From assembly GCA_937862595.1 (NCBI GenBank), contig CALMFL010000281.1, forward strand, positions 1 to 13,376: a stretch of DNA of 13,376 nucleotides. The letters are read 5' to 3'. Source of the stretch: an uncultured Fidelibacterota bacterium. GTDB taxonomy: Bacteria; Fidelibacterota; Fidelibacteria; Fidelibacterales; Fidelibacteraceae. A program made the translations under genes and the position numbers. Each line of letters opens with the position of its first letter. Position 1 is the stretch's first letter. Below, piece by piece: positions 1 to 7,421 of this stretch. The notes beneath the pieces are model-generated. The model saw only the letters and a program-made list of their open reading frames with translations, searched no databases and had not been told where the DNA came from.

Positions 1-633
1 CACGCCCTGTCCAAAACGATCAAGCTCTGTCGGGAATATTTCCCCCATGCGCCCATTATCCTGGATTATAAGCGCGGGGACATCACCACGTCCTCGAAAA
101 ATTACGCCAAAGAAGGTTTTGAACGCTGGGTGGTGGATGCCGTCACGATATCTCCCTATATGGGCGGCGATTCCATTTCGCCCTTTCTGGAATATACGGC
201 GAAAGGGCAGGGGACCTATATCCTGAACCGGACCTCCAATCCGGGAGGAAAAGATTTTCAGGACCTGATCCTTCAGGACGGCAAACCCCTCTATCTGGCC
301 GTCGGAAAAAAGATCATCGAATGGTCGGTGAAGTATCCCGGGACCGGCGCTGTCGTCGGGGCGACCTCCGTTCATGAACTGAAGGTCCTTGCCGAACTTT
401 ATGCTCCGCACAACATCCCCCTGCTCATTCCGGGCATCGGGTCCCAGGGCGGTTCCGCAAAGCAGGTGATGAGCGTCCTGAAAAAGGCAAAATACGATAC
501 CCGGCTGGCGCGCATCAACTCCTCCAGCGGCATCACGCATCCCTGGAAAAAATCGGGCCATATTCCCGAGAACTGGGAATCGGTCTGCGCCGATGAGCTG
601 GAAGCCCTGATCGGAGATTGCACGATCGCCTGA
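1..633 (+). CDS. pyrF: Orotidine 5'-phosphate decarboxylase, type 2 (5' end outside window)
   Basis: Catalyses the last step of UMP synthesis, decarboxylation of OMP to UMP, in the cytoplasm. The reading frame is open from base 1, so the gene enters the window already in progress. 210 residues are visible and the N-terminal part of this usually 270-300 aa family is missing. The catalytic Asp-x-Lys-x-x-x-x-Asp-like signature LDYKRGDI lies at visible codons 21-28 (D22, K24, D27). SPYMGGD follows at 51-57 and the phosphate-site loop PGIGSQGG at 144-151. The GTG at 130 is internal, because the catalytic motif lies upstream of it. One oddity is that the conserved late phosphate-binding stretch, normally containing Ser-Arg, reads NSSSGI here (codon 176 is Ser). 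It converges with the STAS-like gene across a 126-bp gap that contains no convincing terminator. The family call is secure; the subgroup is less so. Confidence 0.93.
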   Translation, partial: HALSKTIKLCREYFPHAPIILDYKRGDITTSSKNYAKEGFERWVVDAVTISPYMGGDSISPFLEYTAKGQGTYILNRTSNPGGKDFQDLILQDGKPLYLAVGKKIIEWSVKYPGTGAVVGATSVHELKVLAELYAPHNIPLLIPGIGSQGGSAKQVMSVLKKAKYDTRLARINSSSGITHPWKKSGHIPENWESVCADELEALIGDCTIA

Positions 634-759
634 CAATTTCAATTCGGATTTAAAAGTTTTATATGAACATGAAGCACGGCATCCGGCGGAGCAAAGGTGC
701 CGGGCAGGTCGATCCAATGATGGTTAATAAAAGCTATCGGAACGTTTCCGCCCTGCCTG

Positions 760-1128
760 TCAGCTTTTCAGCCAGTCCAGGGCATTTTCTTTGAGCGTAA
801 ATATCTTTACTTCGTAATTCCTGCTTTTGCTGGCATTCTGGTACAGCATGGTAAAGGCGGTTTCCCTGGGGTCGTCGATCACGATGGCATTCCGGATGCG
901 CCGGTAGGAGGGCGCCATCCTGAAATTGGCGGTTGCGACCGTCTTGACCTCATCCGGGCTAAAGTTGAACATCGCGTTCCGCGCATCGATCAGAATGTTG
1001 AGTACACGAGGATAATCATTGTTTTTATTGATCTTATCCATACAATCAATAATATCGTGATGGCTGACCGTTCCGGAAAATACGGCTTCCAGGACCTGTT
1101 CTTTTTCATTGAATGCCCAGCGGATCAT
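760..1128 (-). CDS. Small STAS/SpoIIAA-like domain protein
   Basis: A 122-residue soluble protein of unknown function. The start is a regular ATG at 1128 with a strong Shine-Dalgarno (AGGGGG, about 5 nt upstream). It alternates beta strands and helices, with a central VLNILIDAR strand-turn at residues 43-51 and a later IRNAIVIDD strand at about 78-86. This resembles the small SpoIIAA/STAS-like proteins found in many bacterial genomes. There is no signal peptide or membrane segment. A phosphorylatable Ser/Thr at the usual anti-sigma-antagonist site is not evident, so a role as a classical anti-anti-sigma factor should not be assumed. It lies 27 nt downstream of yccF on the same strand and is probably cotranscribed with it. 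The fold assignment is an inference from pattern; that it is a real gene is well supported by its RBS, spacing and composition. Confidence 0.8.
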   Translation of the reverse strand: MIRWAFNEKEQVLEAVFSGTVSHHDIIDCMDKINKNNDYPRVLNILIDARNAMFNFSPDEVKTVATANFRMAPSYRRIRNAIVIDDPRETAFTMLYQNASKSRNYEVKIFTLKENALDWLKS

Positions 1129-1155
1129 GAGTCCCCCTGAACGGGCCTGCGCCCC

Positions 1156-1533
1156 TTATTTTTTATCGATCAGTTCTTTGCCGAAGGGGGTCAGCGCGAT
1201 AACCGCCAGCTTGAAATGCTGTTTTGCGAAGGGAATGCCGATGATCGTGACCGCGAGCAGCAAGCCGAACAGCACATGGGTCAGAAAGATCCAGATCCCT
1301 CCGACGAGGATCCAGATCACGTTCATGACCAGATTCAGGAATCCTCCGGGAGTTTTCTTTTCCTTTACCGTGAAACTGAAGGGCATCAGCGTGATCATGG
1401 CGAGCTTGAGCGTCTGGATCCCGAAGGGGATCCCCACGATCGTTGCCATCAGCACCATGCTCGCGGCAAGGTATTCCAGCGCTGTCACCAGTCCGCCGAA
1501 GATCAGCCAGATCAGATTGCCGAGTAATTTCAT
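1156..1533 (-). CDS. yccF: YccF family inner-membrane protein
   Basis: A 125-aa, very hydrophobic protein made of two similar halves. Each half has a GNLIW/MNVIW-type opening, a GG turn, and the family signature: IVGIPFGIQTLKLA at residues 32-45 and IIGIPFAKQHFKLA at 97-110, each followed by a short stretch ending in PF. This is the YccF (DUF307) inner-membrane domain, whose biochemical role is not established. I chose the ATG at 1533 because it has a good Shine-Dalgarno (AAAGGA, about 7 nt upstream) and begins exactly at the family N-terminus. The frame is open further upstream, to 1638, but that stretch has no family similarity and a charged, non-membrane composition. It is the first gene of a two-gene operon with the STAS-like gene and is divergent from pyrDK. 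Confidence 0.88.
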   Translation of the reverse strand: MKLLGNLIWLIFGGLVTALEYLAASMVLMATIVGIPFGIQTLKLAMITLMPFSFTVKEKKTPGGFLNLVMNVIWILVGGIWIFLTHVLFGLLLAVTIIGIPFAKQHFKLAVIALTPFGKELIDKK

Positions 1534-1567
1534 TGTGAGTCCTTTCACGTATGGCTTTTGAAAAAAT

Positions 1568-1573
1568 AATATA
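1568..1573 (-). promoter_or_regulatory. Candidate -10 box for the yccF operon
   Basis: On the - strand a TATATT hexamer sits 35 bp before the yccF start codon, inside the most AT-rich part of the divergent intergenic region. No good -35 is found 16-18 bp upstream, only a run of T. This is a composition-supported guess. Confidence 0.3.
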
Positions 1574-1587
1574 CGCCGAAAATAAAA

Positions 1588-1704
1588 ATGAAAAAAGGAA
1601 ATACTGACCGCGTTGCGCCGCCGTTTGCCGGCAGGCATTTTTCGCTTATATTTCAGCTTGAAATGTGTTATCTTAAAACCCGGAATATCATAAGGAAGCT
1701 ATGA
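1588..1704 (+). CDS. Possible 38-codon leader ORF coupled to pyrDK
   Basis: An ATG at 1588 opens a 38-codon frame whose TGA stop (1702-1704) overlaps the pyrDK ATG (1701-1703) as ATGA. It runs through the terminator-like hairpin at 1617-1642. No Shine-Dalgarno precedes it (the upstream bases are A-rich) and the peptide has no recognisable motif, so it may be a chance frame. It is recorded because leader ORFs with an internal terminator are a known way of regulating pyrimidine genes, such as the enterobacterial pyrBI leader. If the promoter at 1625-1652 is the only one, this ORF is not transcribed in full. Confidence 0.18.
   Translation: MKKGNTDRVAPPFAGRHFSLIFQLEMCYLKTRNIIRKL
1617..1642 (+). 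terminator. Terminator-like hairpin upstream of pyrDK (possible attenuator)
   Basis: GCCGCCG (1617-1623) pairs with CGGCAGGC (1629-1636) with one bulged A and a 5-nt loop, giving seven G-C pairs. It is followed by A and five T (1638-1642). This has intrinsic-terminator form on the + strand only. No + strand gene ends nearby, since both genes upstream of it are on the - strand, so it either guards pyrDK from read-through or acts as a leader attenuator. It overlaps the candidate -35 box at 1625-1630. Confidence 0.4.
1625..1652 (+). promoter_or_regulatory. Candidate promoter for the pyrDK operon
   Basis: TTGCCG (1625-1630) and TATATT (1647-1652) are separated by 16 bp. This would place the transcription start near 1659 and give a leader of about 40 nt with the pyrDK Shine-Dalgarno (AAGGAAG) at its end. 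The -35 hexamer lies within an 8-bp palindrome TGCCGGCA (1626-1633) that could be an operator or simply part of the overlapping hairpin. Confidence 0.4.
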
Positions 1705-3422
1705 AAACAAAGAATGAGATCCTGGAATATCTGCTGAGCGGCAGCCTGAAATTCGCCACCGTTTCGGGGGTCTGGACCACAAAGCCGAACCTGATCCGCA
1801 GGGTGGACGACGAGGTGCCGGGAATTGCCATGATCACGACCAAAAGTTTTCAGGTCAAAGCGAACCCGGGAAACCGCGAACCCATCGTCGGCGAAGTGGC
1901 CCCCGGTTCCTATGTGAATGCCGTGGGTCTGCGCAATCCCGGCATGCACGCCGGCTACCGGGAACTTAAGGAACTCCGCAGGACGAAACCCCTGCGGGCG
2001 TTGCTGAACGTATCGGTATCGGCAAATACTCCCGAAGATTTTATCACGCTTGTAAAGAAATTTGAAGATGTTGCCGACATCATCGAGCTGAATTTTTCCT
2101 GCCCGCACGCGAAACCGGGTTACGGCGCATCCATCGGAATGAATGCCGATCTTGTCAAGTCCTACATGGAGGCGATCCGTCCCGTCACGGAGTCCCTGCT
2201 GTTCCCGAAACTTACGCCCAACGTCGAGGATATCGGCGCCATCGCCAAAGCGGCGGTCGACGCCGGCGCGGACGGCCTGGCGGCCATCAATACCGCCGGC
2301 CCGGATCCCTACGCGGAACCGCTCAGCGGGGAACTGCTGCTCTATAACCCGAACGGGCACAAAGGCGGACGCAGCGGCGAACACATTTTCGAGATCGCCG
2401 TCCGAAAGATCGGTGAGATACGGCAGGCGGTCGGTCCGGACATCCCCATCATCGGGATGGGCGGCGTCAGCCGCGGATCCCAGGTGCGTGCCATGCGCCG
2501 CGCCGGGGCGAACGTTGTGGGCGTCGGTTCCGCCATCGCCCGCATCAAGGATGAAAAATACGCCGAGTATTTCGAAGCGCTTGCCTTTGATACCGAAAAC
2601 CAGACCGACTCGGCGGTCGCCCGTCTTAGCGTCAAAAACCTTGCCAAATATAAAGCTTATACGATCACGGAAGCGACCCGGCTTTCCGAAACGCTCATGA
2701 CGCTGACCCTGGCGGGAGACCCGGTCCTCTTCAAGGCCAGCCAGTACATGTTCATCTGGATACCGGGCGTCGGGGAAAAGCCCTTCGGGATCGTCTCGTC
2801 CTCGCCCCTGCGTTTCATCGTGCGCAAACGGGAGCATGACAAAAGAAGCGGCAGAGGCGAATTTACCCACGCCCTGTTCGAAAAACAGCCCGGCGATACG
2901 CTGTACGTCCGGGGCGTCTACGGGAACGAAGCGCCCTCGAACACCATGTCCAACGTCCTGATCCTCAGCGGCGGTACGGGCCTGGCGCTGGTCCCGAAAC
3001 TGGTGGAAGACCTGACCCTGGTCGGACGGATCGTATCGGTCTTTCACGGGGTGATCACCCGCGAGGAAGAAGCGTACCGGGACCTGATCGAACCTTACGC
3101 ACAGTTCACCGTCGTCCCCGATGACGGGAAACCCGGACGCGTCCTGGACGCCATGGCCGCCAAACTGGATGAGATCGAAAGGGAAAACTGCACGGTCTAC
3201 GCCATCGGCCCGGATATCCTGATGCGCAAAGCCCTGGAGCTTGCCGTGGAAAAGGGATGTCCCCCCGAGTATTGCTATGCTTCCCTCGAGACCAACACGA
3301 TGTGCGGGATCGGCATGTGCGGCGAATGCGAATGCGGCGGGGTGATCAGTTGCAAAAGCGGGACCTTTTACGCTTACCCCTTCCTGAAAGAACATTATTT
3401 CAACGAAACAGATAAATCCTAA
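1701..3422 (+). CDS. pyrD: Fused dihydroorotate dehydrogenase (PyrD class 1B) and PyrK-like electron transfer subunit
   Basis: Oxidises dihydroorotate to orotate in UMP synthesis. Residues 1-300 are a class 1 FMN barrel: the PGNREPIVGE and NAVGLRNPG loops (55-80), the active-site cysteine in ELNFSCPHAKPG (C134), FMN-contacting K170 in PKLTPNV, INTAGP (196-201), and the phosphate-binding IIGMGGV/GVGSA segments (250-278). Residues 315-573 are a ferredoxin-reductase module: flavin-binding KPFGIVSSSP (360-369), NAD-binding SGGTGLAL (423-430), and a 2Fe-2S ligand set C535, C540, C543 and C551 in a CGIGMCGEC-type motif. Class 1B enzymes normally split these parts between PyrD and PyrK; here they form one 573-aa chain with no internal stop or start signal. 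The ATG start has an AAGGAAG Shine-Dalgarno. It is probably the first gene of an operon with the S9 peptidase, 18 nt downstream. NAD as acceptor is inferred from the domain content. Confidence 0.88.
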   Translation: MKTKNEILEYLLSGSLKFATVSGVWTTKPNLIRRVDDEVPGIAMITTKSFQVKANPGNREPIVGEVAPGSYVNAVGLRNPGMHAGYRELKELRRTKPLRALLNVSVSANTPEDFITLVKKFEDVADIIELNFSCPHAKPGYGASIGMNADLVKSYMEAIRPVTESLLFPKLTPNVEDIGAIAKAAVDAGADGLAAINTAGPDPYAEPLSGELLLYNPNGHKGGRSGEHIFEIAVRKIGEIRQAVGPDIPIIGMGGVSRGSQVRAMRRAGANVVGVGSAIARIKDEKYAEYFEALAFDTENQTDSAVARLSVKNLAKYKAYTITEATRLSETLMTLTLAGDPVLFKASQYMFIWIPGVGEKPFGIVSSSPLRFIVRKREHDKRSGRGEFTHALFEKQPGDTLYVRGVYGNEAPSNTMSNVLILSGGTGLALVPKLVEDLTLVGRIVSVFHGVITREEEAYRDLIEPYAQFTVVPDDGKPGRVLDAMAAKLDEIERENCTVYAIGPDILMRKALELAVEKGCPPEYCYASLETNTMCGIGMCGECECGGVISCKSGTFYAYPFLKEHYFNETDKS

Positions 3423-3440
3423 CCCGAAAGGGAGAGAAAA

Positions 3441-6398
3441 TTGAAGAAGCTTGCAGTATTCATGACCATGATCCTTATACTTGTTTCCTGCGGCCGGAAA
3501 GAACTGCCGCCGGTAACGGTGAGCATCGCCCCGGCAGGGGACACGACCGAACAGGTTGCGGCGCAGGGCACGAGAGCCCTGACCCCGGACGATTACGCCG
3601 CATGGCAGCGGCTGGCCGAACGCGTCATTTCCGACAACGGGAAATGGGTGTTCTACCGTACGGTCCCGAACCGCGGCGACGGTTTTCTGACCCTGCACGA
3701 GATCGAAACAGGCAAAAAACATGATTTTGAACGGGCTTCAAAGATATCCTTTTCCCCGGATATCGATTTTCTCGTTTTCATGCGCTCACCCCGTTTCGAG
3801 ACAGAGCGGAAGGCGAAGATCAGCAAGGTAAAAGCCGATAAAATGCCCAAAGACTCCCTGTGCGTCTACGTTTTGGAAATGGATACCCTTCTGCTGATCC
3901 CCCGGGTGAAATCCTACAGCATGAGCGGCGAAGGCAGTCCGTGGATCACGCTGCTGCTTGAGAAACCGCTTCCTCCGGCACCCGACACAACGGCTAAAAA
4001 AGACAGCTCGGCGGTCAGCGATTCCACCCTGCTGGCGGATACCACCGCGATCGATACCAACAGGAAAATTGTTAAGCCGGCGGAAAAAGAAACGAAAAAG
4101 AAAGTGAAAAAACCGAAAGTCCGCGAAGAAGGCACGCCCCTCTGGGTCTGGAACCCCCTGGCACAGGACACGGTCAGGGTCGAATACGCAAGTTCCTACA
4201 ACACCAGCAAGGACGGCTCGCGCATTGTCGCGCTGACAAAACTGAAGACCGATTCCGTTCGCGTGTCGGTCATTGATGCCCGGACCGCCTCGGTCAGGGT
4301 GATCCTGGAGACGGCGGGCGAGGCGAAGGCTTTCAATTTTGACGAAAAGGGCGAACAGCTGGCCTTCCTGTTCTCTGCCGATACGACCAAGGAAAAAGTA
4401 TTCGACGTGTATTACTGGAAAAAAGGCCGGTCCGCGGCATCTCCCTATATTACCCGGGATGCCTCCGGCATTCCCGAAGGGTGGGGCGTCAGCAATATCC
4501 GCCAGCCGGTCTTTTCAGCAAGCGGAAAGCGCCTGTTCTTCGGGACCGCGCCGCTTCCCGTTACAGAACCGGAAGACACGCTCCTGAAAAACGAAAAGGT
4601 CGCGATGGATCTCTGGTCCTGGACGGATCCGCTGCTGCAGACACAGCAGGTCAAGGAACTGGGGCGCGAGAAGAACCGGAATTACCAGGCCATGGTGAAG
4701 GTCGGGAGCCGGAAGGTCGTGCAGCTGGCCGATGAGACCGTTCCGGATATCAAGCTCAGCCGGGACCGCGACGAATCCCTTATCCTGGGAGAAAGCAATC
4801 TGCCTTACCGCCGGCTCATTTCCTGGGAAGAACTCGACTATAAAGATTATTATCTGATCAAGGCCGAAACGGGCGAAAAGAAGCTTGTTCTCGAGAAAAA
4901 AGGCTTTGCGCCCGCGCTGTCCCCGCAGGGCAAGTACCTGCTGTGGTATGAACATGCGGACAGCAACTGGTACGTCTACGATATTGAAGCCGAAACCTCC
5001 CGCGTGCTGACGAAGGGACTGGAAGTGGCCTTCTATGATGAGGATGACGACCATCCCGCCGTTCCGCAACCCTACGGGTTCATGGATTGGGGGCTGAACG
5101 ACCGCTATGCCTTTATCTACGATAAGTATGATATCTGGAAATTCGACCTGAGCGGCGAGAAAGCGCCGTTAAATGTCACCCGCGGAGAGGGCCGCGCCAC
5201 GAATATCGTATTCCGCTATGAAAAACCGGATGCAAAACTCGATTACGTTCCCATAAAACCGATCCTGCTGAGCGCCTTCAACAAAAAAACGAAAGCAGCC
5301 GGATATGCCACGGTCAACATGTACGAAGGATCCGATCCCGACATGCTGATCTACACCGATCATCAGTACACCAAGCTTGATAAAGCCAAAGATGCGGACA
5401 TCCTGATCTGGCGCAGAGGGAATTACCGCGAGTATCCCGACCTCTGGGTCTCGGATATCGGCTTTGAGAAAATGACGAAACTGTCTTCGCTGAACCCTCA
5501 GCAATCCGAATTCCGCTGGGCAAGCGTCGAACTGGTGGAATGGAAAAATTCCGACGGAGCGGAACTGCAGGGCATGCTCTACATTCCCGATGATCTTGAC
5601 AGGTCGGCAAAACACCCGATGATCATCTACTACTATGAGAAATATTCCGATTACCTGCATCAGTATTTCATGCCGTCCCCGAGTTATTCCACGATCAACA
5701 AGAGCATGTACCCGAGCAACGGATACATTGTTTTTGTGCCCGATATCGTCTACAAGCCCGGACATCCCGGCAAATCGGGCCTGGATTGCGTGATGACCGG
5801 CGTGGACATGCTGCTGGAAAAATATCCCTTCATCAACGGAGAACGCATCGGGATCCAGGGCCAGAGCTGGGGCGGCTATCAGACGGCCTACTTTGTTACC
5901 CAGACCGACCGTTTTGCGGCCGCCATGGCCGGCGCTCCGGTCAGCAATATGACCAGCGCCTACGGCGGGATCCGCTGGTATTCGGGCCTGAGCCGCATGA
6001 TGCAGTACGAAGTCGGCCAAAGCCGTATCGGCGGCACCTTATGGGACAGTTTTGACCTTTATGTCGAAAATTCGCCGGTCTTCTTTGCGGACAAGGTGGA
6101 GACGCCCCTGCTGATGATGCACAACGATGACGACGGCGCGGTTCCGTGGACCCAGGGCATCGAAATGATGGTCGCCATGCGACGCCTTCAGAAACCCGCA
6201 TGGATGCTGGTCTATAACGGCGATTCGCACAACCTCAACGAGTCCAGCTGGGGCAACCGCATGGACCTGACGATCCGCATGAAGCAATTCTTTGACCATT
6301 ACCTGATGGACGCCCCCATGCCGCGCTGGATGAAAGAGGGGATCTCGGCGATGGAAAAGGGGAAGGACCTCAAATACGATCTGCTTGAAGAGGAATAA
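3441..6398 (+). CDS. S9 (prolyl oligopeptidase) family lipoprotein peptidase
   Basis: A large serine peptidase that should cleave short peptides outside the cytoplasm. It starts at TTG (3441) behind GGGAG; the next ATG (residue 8) would break the signal peptide. The N-terminus is KK, then a hydrophobic stretch, then LVSC, a good lipobox with C17 as the lipidated residue. Residues of about 50-690 are the beta-propeller-like N-terminal region, interrupted at 178-230 by a Ser/Thr/Asp- then Lys/Glu-rich low-complexity insert. The alpha/beta-hydrolase domain covers about 695-955: nucleophile S809 in GQSWGGYQ, catalytic D898 in HNDDDGAVP, and H930 in GDSHNL, so the triad is complete. The AYGGIRWYSG stretch (840-849) is typical of Bacteroidota-type members. 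Its stop is followed immediately by the ATG of the desulfhydrase-like gene. Exact substrate preference cannot be read from sequence. Confidence 0.92.
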   Translation: MKKLAVFMTMILILVSCGRKELPPVTVSIAPAGDTTEQVAAQGTRALTPDDYAAWQRLAERVISDNGKWVFYRTVPNRGDGFLTLHEIETGKKHDFERASKISFSPDIDFLVFMRSPRFETERKAKISKVKADKMPKDSLCVYVLEMDTLLLIPRVKSYSMSGEGSPWITLLLEKPLPPAPDTTAKKDSSAVSDSTLLADTTAIDTNRKIVKPAEKETKKKVKKPKVREEGTPLWVWNPLAQDTVRVEYASSYNTSKDGSRIVALTKLKTDSVRVSVIDARTASVRVILETAGEAKAFNFDEKGEQLAFLFSADTTKEKVFDVYYWKKGRSAASPYITRDASGIPEGWGVSNIRQPVFSASGKRLFFGTAPLPVTEPEDTLLKNEKVAMDLWSWTDPLLQTQQVKELGREKNRNYQAMVKVGSRKVVQLADETVPDIKLSRDRDESLILGESNLPYRRLISWEELDYKDYYLIKAETGEKKLVLEKKGFAPALSPQGKYLLWYEHADSNWYVYDIEAETSRVLTKGLEVAFYDEDDDHPAVPQPYGFMDWGLNDRYAFIYDKYDIWKFDLSGEKAPLNVTRGEGRATNIVFRYEKPDAKLDYVPIKPILLSAFNKKTKAAGYATVNMYEGSDPDMLIYTDHQYTKLDKAKDADILIWRRGNYREYPDLWVSDIGFEKMTKLSSLNPQQSEFRWASVELVEWKNSDGAELQGMLYIPDDLDRSAKHPMIIYYYEKYSDYLHQYFMPSPSYSTINKSMYPSNGYIVFVPDIVYKPGHPGKSGLDCVMTGVDMLLEKYPFINGERIGIQGQSWGGYQTAYFVTQTDRFAAAMAGAPVSNMTSAYGGIRWYSGLSRMMQYEVGQSRIGGTLWDSFDLYVENSPVFFADKVETPLLMMHNDDDGAVPWTQGIEMMVAMRRLQKPAWMLVYNGDSHNLNESSWGNRMDLTIRMKQFFDHYLMDAPMPRWMKEGISAMEKGKDLKYDLLEEE

Positions 6399-7388
6399 AT
6401 GAACTACCTGCCGAAAATCACGCTCGCGCAACTGCCGACGCCCCTGCACGGGATGCCGAACCTTGCGCGCTCCCTGGAATTTTCAGGGAAGCTTTATATC
6501 AAGCGGGACGACCTTACCGGTCTGGCGGCAGGCGGAAATAAATCGCGCAAGCTCGAATATCTCATGTACGACGTGCTGAAACAGGGCGCCGACACCGTCA
6601 TCACGACCGGCGGCCTGCAATCCAACCACTGCACGCAGACCATTGCCGCCTGCAAAAAACTGAACCTGGCGTGCCACGTCGTGCTTTCCGGAAAAGAACC
6701 CGAAACCTTCAACGGGAACCTCCTGCTGGACCTGCTGGCGGGCGCGACCGTGCATTATGCGGAGCACCGCTCGGAACGCGACGGGCAGATGCTGGCCCTT
6801 GCGGAGGACTTGCGCAGCCGGGGCAGAAAGCCGTACGTGATCCCGCTTGGCGGATCGAATGCCCTGGGCACCGTGGGTTATGTCATGGCGATGCCCGAAG
6901 CGGTCCGCCAGCTCGAGCTGATGTCCATCGACTGCGACCGCATGATCGTGGCAAGCAGTTCGGGCGCCACCCTGGCCGGGATGGTGCTGGGCGCGAAAAT
7001 GACGGGTTTTAAGGGCAGGATCACGGGGATCAGCATCGACCGGGTCGCGACCGGGGAAGAGGCCTTTCCTCCCGAACTGGCGGATCTGGCCAACCGGGCC
7101 GCCGCGCTGCTCGGCCTGGATATTTCACTCAGCCCGGATGATTTTGAACTGGAATACGGCTATCTCGGAGAAGGCTATGCCGTTGTGGGGGACAATGAAC
7201 GGAACGCCGTCCGCCTGCTTGCGCAGACCGAAGGCCTTTTTGTCGGTCCCGTTTACACCGGCCGGGCACTGGGTGCCACCATCGACTGCATCCGCAAAGG
7301 GAAATGGAAGAACGAGACCCTCTTGTTCTGGCATACCGGCGATACGGCGGCTTTGTTCGATTACGGGGAAGCGCTCGTAACGACATGA
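6399..7388 (+). CDS. dcyD: D-cysteine desulfhydrase / ACC deaminase family PLP enzyme
   Basis: A 329-aa fold-type II PLP enzyme. The Schiff-base lysine is K48 in LTGLAAGGNKSRKLEYL, followed by the substrate loop LQSNHC (73-78), PLGGSNALGTVGY (149-161), the PLP-phosphate loop SSSGATLAG (186-194), PVYTGRALG (284-292) and WHTGDTAALF (311-320). The overall order and the GGSNALG and PVYTG motifs match E. coli DcyD more than microbial ACC deaminase, so degradation of D-cysteine to pyruvate, sulfide and ammonia is the most likely activity. ACC deaminase or another D-amino-acid lyase activity cannot be ruled out. The usual HTGG near the C-terminus is HTGD here. The ATG directly follows the TAA of the S9 peptidase, and its Shine-Dalgarno (GAAGAGGAA) lies in the peptidase's last codons, which implies translational coupling. 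Confidence 0.88.
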   Translation: MNYLPKITLAQLPTPLHGMPNLARSLEFSGKLYIKRDDLTGLAAGGNKSRKLEYLMYDVLKQGADTVITTGGLQSNHCTQTIAACKKLNLACHVVLSGKEPETFNGNLLLDLLAGATVHYAEHRSERDGQMLALAEDLRSRGRKPYVIPLGGSNALGTVGYVMAMPEAVRQLELMSIDCDRMIVASSSGATLAGMVLGAKMTGFKGRITGISIDRVATGEEAFPPELADLANRAAALLGLDISLSPDDFELEYGYLGEGYAVVGDNERNAVRLLAQTEGLFVGPVYTGRALGATIDCIRKGKWKNETLLFWHTGDTAALFDYGEALVTT

Positions 7389-7421
7389 TCGTCATGTGAC
7401 TGAAAAATATTTTTGGAACAG

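Noticed and set aside
738..750. CGGAA/TTCCG hairpin downstream of the STAS-like gene as a terminator
   Set aside because: Only five pairs with a 3-nt loop, and the following T stretch on the - strand is broken (ATAGCTTTTATT); too weak to call.
1534..1638. N-terminal extension of YccF to 160 aa
   Set aside because: The extension has no similarity to the YccF repeat and would remove the good AAAGGA ribosome site from use; ATG 1533 fits the family start.
1668..3722. 684-aa open frame on the - strand
   Set aside because: It is antisense to pyrDK and the start of the S9 gene; the protein has no family motif and its length reflects the GC-rich codon bias of the real genes.
7383..7414. ACATGA/TCATGT hairpin and AAAAATATTTTT palindrome between dcyD and hemW as a bidirectional terminator
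   Set aside because: The stem is short and AT-rich and the T run is separated from it by about 11 nt; it may contribute weakly but does not meet the form of an intrinsic terminator.
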